This document shows, in pieces, positions 1 through 12,726 of a DNA stretch of 64,000 nucleotides. The DNA is from Talpa occidentalis (Eukaryota; Chordata; Mammalia; Eulipotyphla; Talpidae). The DNA is taken from contig NW_023600993.1 in the NCBI RefSeq assembly GCF_014898055.3, positions 1,364,001 to 1,428,000 of the forward strand, in the 5' to 3' direction. Positions within the stretch are counted from its first letter, which is position 1, and each line of letters starts with the position of its first letter. A program made the translations under genes and the position numbers. The notes below the pieces were generated by a model. It saw nothing but the letters and a program-made list of their open reading frames with translations, ran no database searches and was not told the DNA's origin.

Positions 1-1708
1 CGCCAGCCTAAGCCAACAAAGGAGATACACTCAGCGTGGCTTACCGCATCGCCACGCGCCTCCCCCTGCTCTGAATGTGGTCTCGTGGCGGGGAGGTGAG
101 CCTCCCAGGCGGCCCCGAGTGCCGGCAGCCTCTGGCAGGGCATTCCAGAAGCTCATCAGGCTGGGATGCAACTGGACCGTGTGAGTTATGCACGGAGGAC
201 CAAGATGAAACACTGCAGAGTTTCCAGACAGATTTTGCAATATTTACATTTGTCAAGGTCAGCTTTTCCACACTATGCCCCGTGAATCACTCACCACTCG
301 AGCGTGTGCTCACGTGAGTCGCTTCTCACGAATGTCTCGTGTGACCCAGGGCTGCTGAGTCCTGGCTGCAGTGACCGTCACGCCGGGTCGTCAGGCCACG
401 GCAGCTCTGAGCAGACTTCTGGGGCAAAATTCTCTGATTTCTAAACCGGTGAGTCTTGTCTTGCTCACCCAGAAATAGAGCCCCGTTTCCGCGTGAGCAG
501 GCCTGCAGCTTGGCACGGAGGCCGCCTTCTGTGCCTCTGTCCCCTCTTGAAGTAGCCTGGGTTTCCCGTCAGTTGGCATTGAGATTTATAAAAACTTGGG
601 GAAGTGTTATTCATAATAAGAGACTTTTAATTGCAAAGCTGGCAGCGCCGTGTTCCGGGCAGCCCCGCCATGCGTGAGCTGTGTCTGTGCAGCCGCGTGG
701 CCGGTGTTCCGCAGCTCACCCCTCGGCGACGCCTGCTGCAGTGTCGGCCCAACACATGTCCCGGGAAGACATTTGTTGTTTCACATTTAAAATCTCATCC
801 GAGAGATGCTCCAGGTTTTCCTGGAACGGCACAAATATCACAGTGATGCATTATTTAGTAGCCAGCTCGCTCTGCAAAGGTCGAGTTTGTGGATCCAGAA
901 CTCGGCACTTAGCATGCAACAACACACACAGATCTGTTGTTACGGGACTAGAGCGTGATGCGTGAGACCAGCTTCCTCTGCAGGAAAGACGCCTCTTTCC
1001 CCTCACCACGTGACTTGTCAGTGGGTTTGGCCTCGTTAATATTTAATCGTCTTTTTAATCTGCATGTCAGATTTCACTGCAGCCTGCTCTTGGGGACGTT
1101 TTCCTTTGAAATACCAAGAACACCCATTCTTCACCCTCCCATCAAAACAAGGGCTCTCTCGAGGGCACCTGCTTGCATTTCATCTCCAAGGACATAATTA
1201 TTTTGTGTTTTTCCAGAGTTCCTCAAGGGACTGGTGACGTGTGACTCCCTTTGTGCAGGCCTCCATGGGCCCACAGAAGGCCTGAGTGTTGCAGAGACCA
1301 ACCCGGGGGCCTCGCCTCGTTCCCGGGGACTGCCTGCCCTCAGCCCGGTCGGGCACAGCCCCGCTCTGTCATTAGCATGGCACTCAGGCTGACGCTGTGC
1401 AGGTTGATTGTTTCGATGTTTTCGTGAGCTGAAGTCGTCCGGGGAATGGTGTCGTTTCTGCTGGTGTGTTTTAAGCATTTAAATTCATTTTCAGCCTCGT
1501 GATGGAATAAGTCAGGACAGGGAGTAGAATACGCACAGCCCTCTGCATTTCCAGTGTGATCCTATAGGCCCATAGCCACGGGAGGAACTTAGCGTCAACA
1601 CATCCGGGAACTGACCTGAGAGACCGAGCGTGGCATCTCTGCAGCCAGCCGCGCTCTGTCGCGCATCAGTGCTTCTGGTTTCCTGGTCACATGGGGAACA
1701 GTAGATGA

Positions 1709-1744
1709 GATGAGGTGTCACATAAAGATGAGGTGTCACATAAC
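1709..1744. repeat. 18-bp tandem duplication (two copies)
   Basis: The unit GATGAGGTGTCACATAA followed by A (copy 1) or C (copy 2) occurs twice head to tail, at 1709-1726 and 1727-1744. The copies differ only at the last base. This is most simply a local replication-slippage duplication; no function is implied. Confidence 0.9.
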
Positions 1745-3227
1745 AGACCAGAGCACCTAGCGAGGCTGCGTAGGCTGAGAACCAGCCCCACCCACTGCGC
1801 TACCTGTTGGCCAGCGTCGGTCCGTGATGTGCCAGCACTCTAAGGAGAGCACAGTAGGGCTGCACCTCATTCCCACGTGAGCCCTCTTTTCGCACAGCAT
1901 CTTAGGGTACAGGCAGCCTTGCATCTCCTGCAGGTAAAATACCTGGATGGGACTCACGGGTTTGCCTCTCGAGTGCCGGCCTTGAGTGGGAGTCGGGCCG
2001 GGATGGCCCAAGGTATGACGCCAGTACCCATGTTGTCTTTCCCTCCCAGCGAGGCTGGCTCTTGTGTTTACCTCCTGAGCAGTAACGGCGAGAAAGAGGG
2101 TGTGGGAGGGGCTGTGTGGGTGGACGGGCAGTGCTGGCCAGACGCAGCGACTCTAAGGAAACCGCACGTGAGTGGTTTTTGATCGTGTGGGTTTGAGGCT
2201 CACAGAATTTGGAAGAATGTATTTTAGTGAGAAAACCTCCTCCTTGGAAACCTGAGAAATGTATTAAAAAGACTCACACACACCAAAAACAAAACGCGGC
2301 AGGAACATTGCGTATCCCAGGGCCAAGGGGGCGGCCGCGGCCGCGCTGGTTTGCTCTTCGCTGAGAGGTGCTGAGAGGCGCGTGTGACCAGCGAGCCCAC
2401 CCGCCCCCAGCAGGGGTGCTTCGTGGCTTCTGGGCCGTTGGATTCTGTCCGGGAAGGACCCTGCATCCCGATGGCTTCGGTCCAGAGCAGGTGATAACTG
2501 GCCAGGGACTAACACACCGGATTCAGCCGAGAGGTTTAAACACCATGTTGCTGGAGCAGAAACTGGTGAGAAAAGCAAGCGGCGGTGTCAGCCCGTGCTG
2601 TCCGCGCGACGGAGCGGCGCGAGCTCCCGACGCCGGCCCTGGGGCTGCGGGGAGTGGTGGAGACTCGCCCAAGAGGCTGGGCGGCAGCGAGCAACCCGTT
2701 TCACGGGGAGTTTTGTTTCAGGCATTTTAAGCAGTTGACTTCGAATTCCCAGCAGATGGTGGTGGCAGCAGGCAGGCGTGCTCGTCAGGGAGACGCCAAA
2801 GCGAGCCTTGAAAATAGCTGATCTGTAAACTTGGAACCAAAAGGAGCGAACGCGCGGTAGGGTAACAGGTCCCCTGCGATGCATCTTATTACGTGCAAAT
2901 CACAAATCTGAGAAACAGTCGGATGTGCAGCGAGCGCAAGAACGTCGTTTTCCGGGATGGAAACGCAGAGCCTGCAGCAGCCTGTTAGCGGGACGTGGGC
3001 ATTAGTGGCGCCAAGCCTCCTGGGTTTGTGGCACCTGAGGGAGGGAGGCGAGCCGGTGTCTCCACACAGCACCGCCAGGGTGTTTGCTCGATGGCGCGTC
3101 TCGGCTAGTGACTCGCAGTTGCGGGGAAACAGGCACGTTTCTCTCCGGTCCATCGTGAAGTGTGCCAAGGGCCGTCCTGCTCTGCTTCCTGTTGCTTGTA
3201 CTCTGGAGACTGTTTGGGGGCCAATTT

Positions 3228-3253
3228 GCGTGTGTATGTGTGTGTGTGTGTGT
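3228..3253. repeat. (TG)n microsatellite
   Basis: A run of TG dinucleotides, interrupted once by TATG, followed by TATTTATT-type A/T-rich sequence. It is an ordinary dinucleotide microsatellite, likely length-polymorphic. Confidence 0.9.
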
Positions 3254-4244
3254 ATTTATTTGTGCTTATTTATTTCACCTGATGGCACTGGATTTGTGTT
3301 TGCATTTGTCTGCCTTACCCGCCTATCTGCACAGCCTGCCACTTTGACTCCCTCCCTGAACCTCGGAGTTGGCTTGTCTGTTTACACCAATTTAGAGTCT
3401 CGACCCCGAGACTTTGTGGGGAGCTCCGTGCCCGGCTCTGCGCTAGAAGGACATCTTGTTAAAGGCATCGCCCTGGCTCGTGCCATTGTGCCCCTTATCC
3501 TGAAAAGCCCTGACGTGACTCTCTTTTTCGCAGGGAAGGCATAGATTGTTCAGCCTCATCTTAGTAGACAGGGCTCCCTAGAAGCCAACACGAGATCACT
3601 TGTATCGCTTTTTCCCCTTTAGTTGACACCCGTGTCTGCTGCGCTGGTCTGAGCTCTGTGGCCGTGGAAGTGGGCAGGGAGGTGCAATATTCCAAGTGAC
3701 CAGAACCACAAAAGATACCGGGCACAGAGGCCAGGCTGCAGATGCTTTCTGCTTTGTCCTGCCGTGGCGTCTGTCATCCGTGATCCCCAGGCCATTCCTG
3801 TGCATTGCATTCGTCAGCACAGAATGGACCAGCTCAAGCTGCAGCCTGGCCCCCAGGTCCTGGCGCCTGAGGCAGCTGGGAAGGGCTATCAGGTGTCCGT
3901 CAGGGGGGCGAACTGCACATCGCAGGAAGAGGCCCCAGTAAGCCTCAAGGACGAGGCGGCTCTTCTCGGGCCTTGGGAAGTCAAGGGGCGCAACGAGGTC
4001 CCTTCCCTGCATCGGCGATCACGGGGCCAGAGGAGGCTGTGTCTGAGCTCCCAGGGTACAATTCCACATTCCGCGGGAAAAGTGCATATATGGAGACGCC
4101 CGCTGTTCTGGATTCCGGCTGACGGCGCGCCCTGGGAAGGAGACACACGCACACCGGGGCTTGCTGACGCCGCCGGGGGGAGGCTCCATGCCTGTCCCGA
4201 TCGGCCATTTTCCATCCACTTCCTCCTTCCTGCCTCTCGGTCAC

Positions 4245-4340
4245 ATGTTTCCTGATTAAGAATTATTCTTAATTACGAAGTTTATGTGTCATTTTATTTT
4301 CAAGGTAATTAATTAAATTTAACACTAATCGTTGGGGATA
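4245..4340. other. AT-rich island with short hairpin; candidate conserved non-coding element
   Basis: About 95 bp of strongly A/T-rich sequence lies within G+C-rich flanks. It contains an inverted repeat with 8-bp arms (ATTAAGAA at 4255-4262 and TTCTTAAT at 4266-4273, 3-base loop) and two overlapping TAATTA-type homeodomain cores (GGTAATTAATTAAATTTAAC). No repeat family is recognised. In a G+C-drifting intron, such an island is what a constrained regulatory element would look like. That reading is inference; the sequence shows only composition and motifs. Confidence 0.35.
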
Positions 4341-4859
4341 TTGCCTTTTCTGCACACACGTCGTTGCTTAATTATTGGAAGACCTTCACGGAGAGGGAGG
4401 GAGAGCATCGATCTGCCTGCGTCTGGCGCGCGGCCGCTCATACTGAGCAGGACCGAGTCAGCCACCAGCCAGACAAAGGGGTCGGCAGCTTTCTTTTCGG
4501 CTGATAAAGGATCGGGAGCAAATGCATTCCGAACGCCCAGTGCATTATGTGGTCTCGGAGGGGCAGGGAAGTGTGATGATTATGGATAAAAATTCGATCC
4601 GAGGAAAAATAACCGGAGCGCAGCTATTGTGCAGGGTCTTGGATACTTGTTAGAAGGGCTCGGCCAGTGCTCGTGGGTGCGGGAGGACGCCGAGGCCAGC
4701 GGAGCAGGTCACTGGGGAGGCGGGAGGCAGGGAGCAGAGGAGAAGGACACATCTGGCCTCGCTGCCGCCGCCGTCCCGGCCTCCCGCGCTGTCAGATTTT
4801 ATCACTGGCACCACTTCCTCGAAGACATCTTCCATCATTCAGTTTTATACCTTTCCTTG

Positions 4860-5040
4860 ACGCTGCTCATCCTCATTATAATTTCTATTTATTTGGTTGA
4901 TGACTTGTCTGTCTCCCCCCGTGAGCGAGGTCTCCTGAAGGGCAGAGATAATTTCTGATTTTGCTTATTGTTTATTTGTCATTTGTTGAACCGGTAATTG
5001 ACACAGAGTAGACACTAAATGCATTTTTAATGAATCAATT
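4860..5040 (+). repeat. LINE-2 (L2) 3'-end relic, sense
   Basis: The order of blocks matches the 3' end of mammalian L2: a TTTATTTG...TTG segment, CTTGTCTGTCTCCCCCC, then a clipped form of the 'gagggcagggat...' block (GAAGGGCAGAGATAATTTCT), then a form of the 'acatagtaggcactcaataaa' block (GACACAGAGTAGACACTAAATG) and AATGAATCA. It is heavily diverged, as expected for an ancient mammalian repeat. The family consensus is recalled, not searched. Confidence 0.75.
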
Positions 5041-6813
5041 ATTTTTTTTCTAGAAAACTGCAAGTGGTTTGGCCTTTTTGGAAAGTAGCAAGTGTCCATT
5101 ATATTTGGGGCCACTATAGTACTCGATTTTTGGAGCCAGGGTCGGGGAGTAAAAGCTCTCCCTACCTTTAAGGATTCACAACACGGGAGGCAGAAACTCA
5201 CACGCTAAATCTGTGACCCGAGCCGAAGACGTGGCGTGGAGGGGCCAGCCACAGTTCTGCCCCCGGCCGGGCCTCCGGAGCACAGGATTGTATGTGGTGA
5301 CCGGACATCTGTGCGCGTCTTTGTGTTCAGAGTTTTTATAAGCACATGATGAAAAACTATTAACAACCAAAGCAAATAATTGTAAGGCGCCTATTAAATG
5401 AACTACAGGATTTCTATAGGGTGAAGCACCCTGCATCGATAAAAAAGATGTCCTTTTAAAGACTAGTGACTCGGAATGTGCAGGAAGGTAGGATGTGTGT
5501 GCTATAATGACAATCTGGACAGAAGACCGGGCACCAGTTTTATAAAAGTAAAACTACTGGGGTGGGGGGGGGGCTTGCAAGGGGGGGTGCTCTGTGCTGA
5601 CTGACTGCTTTGGGTGGGAGGCTTGCAGGGATTTTTCATTTTCTCCTATATATGTTCTGTGGCCCGGAGTTCCGACAGTGGCTGTGTTGCTTGTATGCCT
5701 GTTAGAGAGGAAACCTGGTAGGCTATCTTATGGCCGAACTACCACGTGCAGAGAACAGTTTTAGAAAATGAAACCAGTGTTTTAAAGGTCTGAAAACACC
5801 CCAGTGGGTAGACCCTTGTATAAGTGCTGAAGGCAGTGGGGACAGTCCCAGGTCGGTACCCACTCCAGCCCCGTGTCATCTGGCTGGGAGGGCTGCGTGT
5901 GGGCTAGTGGCACTGGCAGCCAACGGTTCCACTGGGCCATGGCACGGGACGCCATAATTGCCCAAAGCATGGAAGAAACATTATGACTTACAAGTTCAGA
6001 GCAGAGATTATCGTGTCAAGCAAACACGTTGCGTGTCTAAACGCCTTTTGTCAAGTCCCAGCCGTGCCCCCTTGGGGGTGTGTTTCTCACCATCTGCTGG
6101 GACACCTGGGCTCAGCAGGCACTGGCACGTCAGAGGCTGAACCAGAGGTGTGGGCTGACTAAGAGGAATAGGGAGGAAGGAGCCCCAGCTTCCAGGACGA
6201 GGCATCCGAGACCCGCAGCTGCACACCCGCTGTCAGGCTCCACTCACACGTCTTACCTGCCCGGGGCCACGGCTGGAATCTGCAGGCAGTGCCTCCTCCA
6301 CTCTGTTTCCACGGCAGGTGATTGTATAAACGCCCCTAAGTGAAATTACCAGTTCATTCCTCCTTCCCGCTGATTTTCTCCATTCGAAATTACTGTTGAC
6401 TGACTGGAATGGTCAAGAAACATGTGCGTTGTTATCACTGAGAAATGTCTTCTACTTTGGAAAACAGCAACAACAACTGTTTTCCAGCTATCTGTGAGAA
6501 CACAGAACTCTGCTCTGAGAATATCATAGAAAGTGCAAAACATTAGTGGAATGGGCTATTTCTTAGACGTGGGACGCTTTCGCGTGCATTTCATCAACTC
6601 CCATGTATTTGCTAAGAGAGGCAAGAAAATAAAACGCAAGGTGAAAAACACGAGCCCGTCTGAGTGTCCCCTTCACCGTGAACCACTGGGGGGGCATGCG
6701 GTCGGCATTGGTCTCACCCTCAAGGCAAGTCTGCTGCGACGTGACCTACGGACGGGGGAGGCCCAGGACCTCTCCCTGGGAAGGTGGGCGTGGCGAGGCT
6801 CCAGGTCACTTTT
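5041..6813. other. Intronic stretch without recognised gene
   Basis: Mixed composition. The only distinct items are G-runs at 5560-5587 and moderately A/T-rich patches (5320-5560, 6340-6560). No repeat family or coding homology was recognised. Frames of 60-100 codons on both strands have no identifiable domain. Confidence 0.6.
5558..5587 (+). repeat. G-run cluster with G-quadruplex potential
   Basis: Four G runs lie close together: GGGG (from 5559), a run of 10 G at 5564-5573, and 7 G at 5581-5587, so at least four G-tracts of three or more fall within 30 bases. This fits the simple G-quadruplex sequence rule on the + strand (the non-template strand for CNTN4). Whether it forms in cells is unknown. 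Confidence 0.6.
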
Positions 6814-6828
6814 GAGCACCCTTTTCTT
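6814..6828. repeat. Target-site duplication, left copy, of SINE at 6829-7105
   Basis: GAGCACCCTTTTCTT here is repeated with small changes as GAGCGCCCCTTTTCTT at 7106-7121, directly flanking the SINE. This is the footprint of L1-type target-primed insertion. Confidence 0.75.
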
Positions 6829-7105
6829 TTTTCTTTAAGATTTATTTATTTTTATACAAGCACTGGGTACAGGCCAGCGATGTGGGGGGTTGAGAAGATT
6901 CACCAGAGCCAGAGCGGGGAGCAGAACAGGCAGAAGGACCGAAGGACACTGCTGAGGGGAGCAGCGGGCGGCAGGAGAGGTCTGCGCGCCATGTGGGACC
7001 CTCCTCTGGTGGCCGGGGAGCAGCTGGGGATCGAACCGGCGCTGCAGAGGCTGCGGGCAGCTTCACAGCCCTGCGTTCAACCGCTGCGCCACCAGGGGAG
7101 GCCCT
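6829..7105 (-). mobile_element. tRNA-derived SINE, full length, inverted relative to CNTN4
   Basis: Read on the minus strand, the element starts near 7105 with GGCCTCCCCTGGTGGCGCAG. It then carries a box-A-like TGGCGCAGCGG and a box-B-like GGTTCGATCCC, as in an RNA polymerase III tRNA-type promoter. A unique body of about 150 bp follows (AGACCTCTCCTG..., GCTGCTCCCCTCAGCAGTG, CTGCCTGTTCTGCTCCCCGC, TCTGGTGAATC). It ends in an A-rich tail with AATAAATAAATCTT-type sequence. The same architecture recurs at 15201, 16692 and 32724, so this is a dispersed family. Such elements are mobilised by L1 proteins. The head resembles tRNA-derived SINEs of laurasiatherians by recall; I cannot name the family. 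Confidence 0.88.
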
Positions 7106-7121
7106 GAGCGCCCCTTTTCTT

Positions 7122-10100
7122 GGTGGCCAGGTCAGAATCGCCTTTTCCCACTTCATGGAAATGATTGTTTCTCATCTTCACCATCCACGTGTGGGTTGTT
7201 CCCAGTCAGCCCTGTGCACTGAGCCCACAAACGCCAACTCCAGGTGGTGAGAATTGGGACACAGGCTGGGCTGCGAGCCAGCAGAGCGGCCTTGGGGGAC
7301 CAGAAGCCCCCAGAGGAAAGGCCGGCGTGTGTCTAGGATGGAGAGGAGTGGCCGGCGTCAGGTCAGAGCTACCCTGGGCCCAGACCTTCCTGAGACCCTC
7401 CCGAGACCCGCGCTGCATCCTGGGGGCTGGGGCCTGCCTTCCGGCCGCCGTGGGTCTTCACCTCACCAACAAAGGCGCGCCGTCGCCCAGTGTCACTCGG
7501 TGAGGCCTGCAGCATGAACGCATTTTTGCTCTTTCCCTTCACAAGCGCCTTTCCCTCGCCGCCAGCGTCCAGGTACGCGTCTGGTCCCGCGAAGCCGCAG
7601 GGCCGGCAGCAGCAGACGCGCCAGTCGCTCGCCCATCATTTCTGACGATGGAGGTCTGACTGTCGCTCTCCCGTGTGGGGCATCCTCTCGCCGCAGAGTC
7701 CCTGTGAGTCAAAACAATCCACCCGGTTGTTGTCGCAGCGTGTCCACTTCCCGGGGCCAGACTCCACGGCAAGAAGGAGCGGAAAGATGAGGCTTCGCAG
7801 GCCCAGCTGCGGTGAGTTTCCAGCAGAAAGGGAAAATGACAGGGAGAGATTGAGTGGAGAGAAAGTGGAGATGAGATGCTGACTTGAAAAAACAGCCAGG
7901 ATTGATAGACCAGTGCAAATGCATCTCGCGCGCACACATGCGCACACGCACACGGTCCCGTCAGCGGCTTTGACAAGGAGTCCTGTGGATGACGAGACCT
8001 TGCTGCTGCTGATGCTGGAGGATGGGGAGACACTTGCCTGCTTATTAATCTGGAATGAAGATCGGGCCCTCTGAACCGACGTGCACACACTTGGGACGTG
8101 TGACGTGTGGTGAGCTCGCACCTGGGGGCACGCTTCCGGGGTCACGGCAGTCACACCTGTGGGCATGCTTCTGGGGTCACGGTGGTCACCAATGTCAGTG
8201 ACAGCGTTGTGGAGGCCGCAGCACGCACACCTGCTCCTCGCAACACCCAGACCGGAGGGCTCTGGGAAGCGGGAGCCCAGGGTGGCAGAGAGCCATGGCA
8301 GTGGCAGCCCCAGCTGCTGACCAGGGCGCGTCCCTGTCACCTGCTGGGTGACGGGTGCTCCCTGGAGTGCTTTCTGGGCGACATTCTAGAGGGGCTGTGC
8401 TGTCTGTTGGAACCCAGACTCCTGGCCTCTACCTTAGACACGTCCTGAGGATGCCGGGTAGGGAACCCCAGCCTGCTCTGAGCACATCCTGCTGCTCCCC
8501 GCACCCGCAGCCTGCCCAGGGCTGCCCTCAGGCTGGCGGGCTCTCCAGGAGGCTGCTGGAGCTCTGGCTCCGGAGTCTCTTTCGCCACTTTCCCTGCAGT
8601 TCACACCATGAAATATTAATTCCTTGGCTGCCTGGGCACCTGGAGGAGATCCCATTGAAAATTTAAATGCCGGGGAAGCCATTAACATCCATTAGCAGTC
8701 TGTGATGTGGGCCTTTGGGAGGTCCATCATTTGGGAGGTTTCTGGGGAAAGGAAGATGATGCGTCCCTCTGAGGACAAAGCAGAGTGGAGGCCGAGTGTC
8801 ACCCACCACCTGAGAAGCCGGAGGCCCAGGCCGGGGAGGCTGGGGGTGAGTGGGTGCGGTGCCAGCTTCCAGGAGGCAAAAATTTGCAGCAAGTTGCTTT
8901 AATGGATTTAAGCTAAGTCTGTGCTGGGAGGAGCCCCCAAGACCAATTCCTGTTTCCCCGGTGTGACCTAGAGAGAGGAACGTGTGCGGCCTCAGCCCAA
9001 ACCATGGCCCGAACAGGTCGGCAGAGCCACACCGAGTTCTTCCCAGCGGTGGCGCCAGCTCGCTTTGGGGACTATGGCTTCTCCTCAGTTAAGATTACTA
9101 GTTAACTATTTTTTAAAAACTTTTCTTTTACAAACTTTCCAACATTTCTTTCTGTCCGGCGGCCATGAGTGGAAGGACCGAGCACGCGCTCGCGGGTCCA
9201 TGGCTCTCTCGCTGCCTGTAGGGTGGCTGCACACATCAGAGTGATGAGAGAGGGGGCAGAGGAGACTCAGGGTGCAGCTGGCAGGGCCGGGGCCTCGCTC
9301 AGGGTCAGCGTGAGGACCGTGGTGACTGGACTCGCGGGCACAGAGCGTCTAGCCTAGGGAGGGAGGGGGTGGCGCTGTGGATGCTGCGGTCGGCTCTGCT
9401 CACCCCAGAGCTGCAGCGCCCGGCTTTACCTTCTGTCCCTGCTGGCCTGGGCATTGCCACCCACTGGTCTCTCACCTAAGAACGCGGCACCTTGACTGTC
9501 CTGCCCGGGCCTGTGCTCTGTGAACTAGGGGCTGGCGCCAAGGAGCTTAGTTCCCAGAGCTGCTCAGTGGTTGTGCTGATCCCTCCTACCCCACCTCCTC
9601 CGATGCCTCCTTTTCAAGTTTCCTGTCCTTCCCTCCATCACTATGAAGTCCAGGCGGCTGGCGCTCTCCCTCCTGACTTGAGGGAGAACCCTGGCTGCTC
9701 CTGTGCGTTGTTTGGACATTGATCTGTCTTTTCCTTGCTAGATTAGAGCCTTGTTCCCCTTTGTTGGCGCCTTTGTTATTTAAATCATACTAAAAAGGAA
9801 TTAAAGAGCCTTAGCATGGAGGGCCCAGGCCTGAGCTTAATCAGTGGGGCGCTCCCATCTGCTGCCGCCCCTCCCCGGCTCTGGGAGCCGAAGTATATCC
9901 CCTCTGTGGGTCCAGCAGTTGAAACCCCGAACCTCAGTCTCAACTGCTTTTTGTTTGGACAAAATGTCCCAGCCAGCTCCTGGTTACCCAAGCTGTGTTT
10001 TAATCTCAAACGTCATGGCATTAAAATAACTGCAAATAGGGGGAGAATCCAAGACAGCTCGAGCCTGTGCGGAAACCGCCTTCGCGCCCTGGGGGAGGAG

Positions 10101-12726
10101 GGACATTTGCTGTCCTGCGGGGCATGATTCCTGTTATTCACAAGGCCCTGGCCTGACAGGGCACTTACTCAAGCAGCAGAGGACGCTGCAGGGAGCCCGC
10201 CGGCTGCAGGCTGCACGTCCAGAAGATGCGCTGGCTCTCCAGCAGCGCTTAGCGCTTAGCTCTCCTCTGTGGAGATCTGAGCGGTGTGCCCACCGCACCC
10301 CCCCCCCCAGCTCTTAAATGTTGTGGGGGGAAACCAGCAGCACACCTTGGTGCCACAAAAATATCCTGGCATCAAACGGAGATGCCCAAAGGGGCAGATA
10401 CAGGCGAGTGGAAGATGCAGAGCCAGGTGGAGACTGGGTTAGGGGCTCCTCCTGGCTGAGCGAGTAACCGCACGGGGGCCCGGCTGGGAGACGACAGGCC
10501 CTGAGGAGGGAACCTTCTTTCCCTGAGCCTGCCACTGTCGCCCCTGCAGAGTGTCGGTCATTTCAACATGGGCTCTGCCCCAGGTGCCCCTGCAGGCTGC
10601 CCTGGAGGACAGATGGGGGCCTTCCCGGAGCCCAACAGGCGCCCCTTGTACCCCCAAGGCTGCTCCTGCTCAGCCTCTGAGCTTCTGTCCCAGCCCAGAT
10701 ACCCGTGTTTGCAGGTTCTCCAGACAGTCGTGATGAGAGTAGCTGAGACTTTGACTTTACGCCTCTTCCGCTGGACACCCTTGTTGACACCTGCGAGGGA
10801 GTGTAAGTCCAGGCTCTGGGACTCGGTTGTATCAAGTCATTAAAAGTAGGAAACCATGTAAGAGTAGTTTGAGCCCAGACGACACTCCCCACAGCCCATT
10901 GGGGTTCTTAGGAGCTGGACCGACGGACACGTCAGCATCAGACAAGCCAGCAGGAGGAGAGACCGGGGTTTTACCAGCCTCTGCGTGGAGAGTTCACAGG
11001 GTAACTTCGCAGGTGGATGGAGGCGCAGGGGAGGGCATTTATCTCGTCTCAGGCCAGGCCGGGCAGTACAGGGGAGGCAGGACAAGGAGAGGGCAAGCTC
11101 ATCGTGCTGCTCCGAGAGGACAAAGACGACCCTCAGGGAGGACACGCTCGCTAACGACCCCGCGGCGCTGGAGAGCCAGGCCACACTCTCCCGGCCGTCA
11201 AGGGGGCGCAGCCTGGCTCCTTTGGTTGGGAGAGAGGACAGAGAGCTTCTTGGCCTCAGGCCTCCTCTGGGACAGTCCATCCTCTAGTCGTGGGGCTCCC
11301 CCAACCCGCTCACAGCGCCCCGAGACCTGAGGCCCCACACCGAGGGGACACTCCTGCAGAGGCCCGCCCTGGAAACCTGCACTTATAGAGCCCGTCACAC
11401 CAGCCAGGCATCCTGACGAGCTCGTGGTTCTCCCCTCTTTGCTTCACCGTCTCCATTCCCTGAACAGGTAGAGCAGAGGGTCCCCAGAAGTCCCCAGTTT
11501 GTGTCCCGTAGCTTGTGACTCTTTTGCTGCTGTGACCGTTTCAGTCCAGCTGCATCCTCTGACGGTGGTGAGGACTGGAGCGGCTCCGCTTTGGGGCTTC
11601 ATCTCCCGGAAACTCGCTCCCCGGGACAAGGCTGTGGGCCGAGGCAGGCGCGTCACCTGCTCTTCTGAGAAGCCATTGAGCACATGGCGGTGAGCGCGAC
11701 CTCTGACAGGGCAGCCGTGTGCTCCTCGCCAGCCAAGCCATCTGGGCGGCACGTAACTCTGCAGGCTCGACGTCCCACGCCACACGTCGAATAATAACAC
11801 AGCAACACAGTTTAGCAAATACTCAGTGATAATCAACATTCCGTCTGTGAGAAGGGCTGTTACTCTCACCATCCTTAACAAGGCACCTTATTTGCAGGGA
11901 AGGGTATTCTCCATCGTTAGCCATAACCCCCTCCGCTCACAAGAGCAGCTGGCAGCCAGCCGAGCCCCCTGGGGCCAAGGAGGCCTGTTAATATGCGGCC
12001 CCTGGCTCTGCAAACTCAAAATTTAAGTAGTTGGGGGAAAAAGAAAGAAAGAATATGAAATTTTTCATAACTCTTGACAATTTAAGAACTTAAAACCTGA
12101 GTGTCAGCCCATGGAGTTCTGGCGGAACACAGCCAGGCTGTGTCTCCTGCGCACCCCCCTCCCTGCTTCCTACCTCTAGCTGGGGTTGTAATAAAAAACT
12201 TGTCACGCAAAAATTAAAAACATGGGTGACCCGGTCCTTGTCGAGAGGGACAGCCGCGCAGGGGAGCCGGGCCGCCGGTGCTGGTGCCGGCCCTGCGTCG
12301 GGGCCCTGTTGTCAGCACAGTGCCGCGCCCCAGGCGCCGCGCCCTGCTAGCTCAGCGCCAGCGCTTGGGGAGAACTGAGGCTTCCCTGGAGACATTCCCC
12401 GGGAGCTTCTACGAGTCACGCCTCACCGTCCCCCGACTGTGTGTGAGATGCCCATCGTGTGCCCAGAGTGCTGAAGACGCCAGCCAGCTGCCCTTGTGGG
12501 GTGACAGGGCAGAGCATGCCCGGGACCTTCCAGCAGAGGAAACTGTAGAAAACAAGGAAATGAGAGGCCGGCACGGAAATGCACGCGCGGCGCCGCCCTC
12601 CAGAAATGACCTGCTCGGTCGTCCCAAACAACACGTGAGAACCCCAACCCAGGCGCCGGTGAGGACGTGGGGTCAGCAGGGCGGGGAGAGACAAGTCCAG
12701 GGAGGAGGGCGGGGCCTCCAAGGGAC
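7122..12726. other. G+C-rich intronic stretch without recognised gene
   Basis: Mostly G+C- and CpG-rich intron. It contains a 35-bp tandem duplication (8119-8188), a C11 run (10298-10308), and local A/T-rich patches at about 8600-8700, 9090-9150, 9715-9800 and 12010-12090. No coding homology or named repeat could be defended here. Open frames up to about 230 codons are present on both strands in the CpG-rich parts, overlap each other and have low-complexity Pro/Arg/Gly/Ser composition, as expected by chance. Confidence 0.6.
8119..8188. repeat. 35-bp tandem duplication (two diverged copies)
   Basis: Two adjacent 35-bp units (8119-8153 and 8154-8188), each beginning CACCTG and containing GGGGTCACGG, agree at 30 of 35 positions by eye. 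Three of the five differences are C/T changes, two of them inside CpG sites of one copy. It is a small minisatellite-like duplication. Confidence 0.85.

Larger units (their letters stand above)
1..4244. other. Intronic stretch without recognised gene
   Basis: Mixed-composition intron sequence. Apart from an 18-bp tandem duplication near 1.7 kb and a TG run near 3.2 kb I see no repeat or coding homology that I can name. A short AT-rich patch lies around 1030-1085. G+C-rich patches lie around 2320-2460 and 2580-2700. Open frames here overlap each other on both strands, lack homology and have no start context of note. Confidence 0.6.

Noticed and set aside
7636..8340. 234-codon minus-strand frame
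   Set aside because: No homology recognised. It spans the 35-bp tandem duplication and a CACACACG run, giving repeated peptide segments by duplication.
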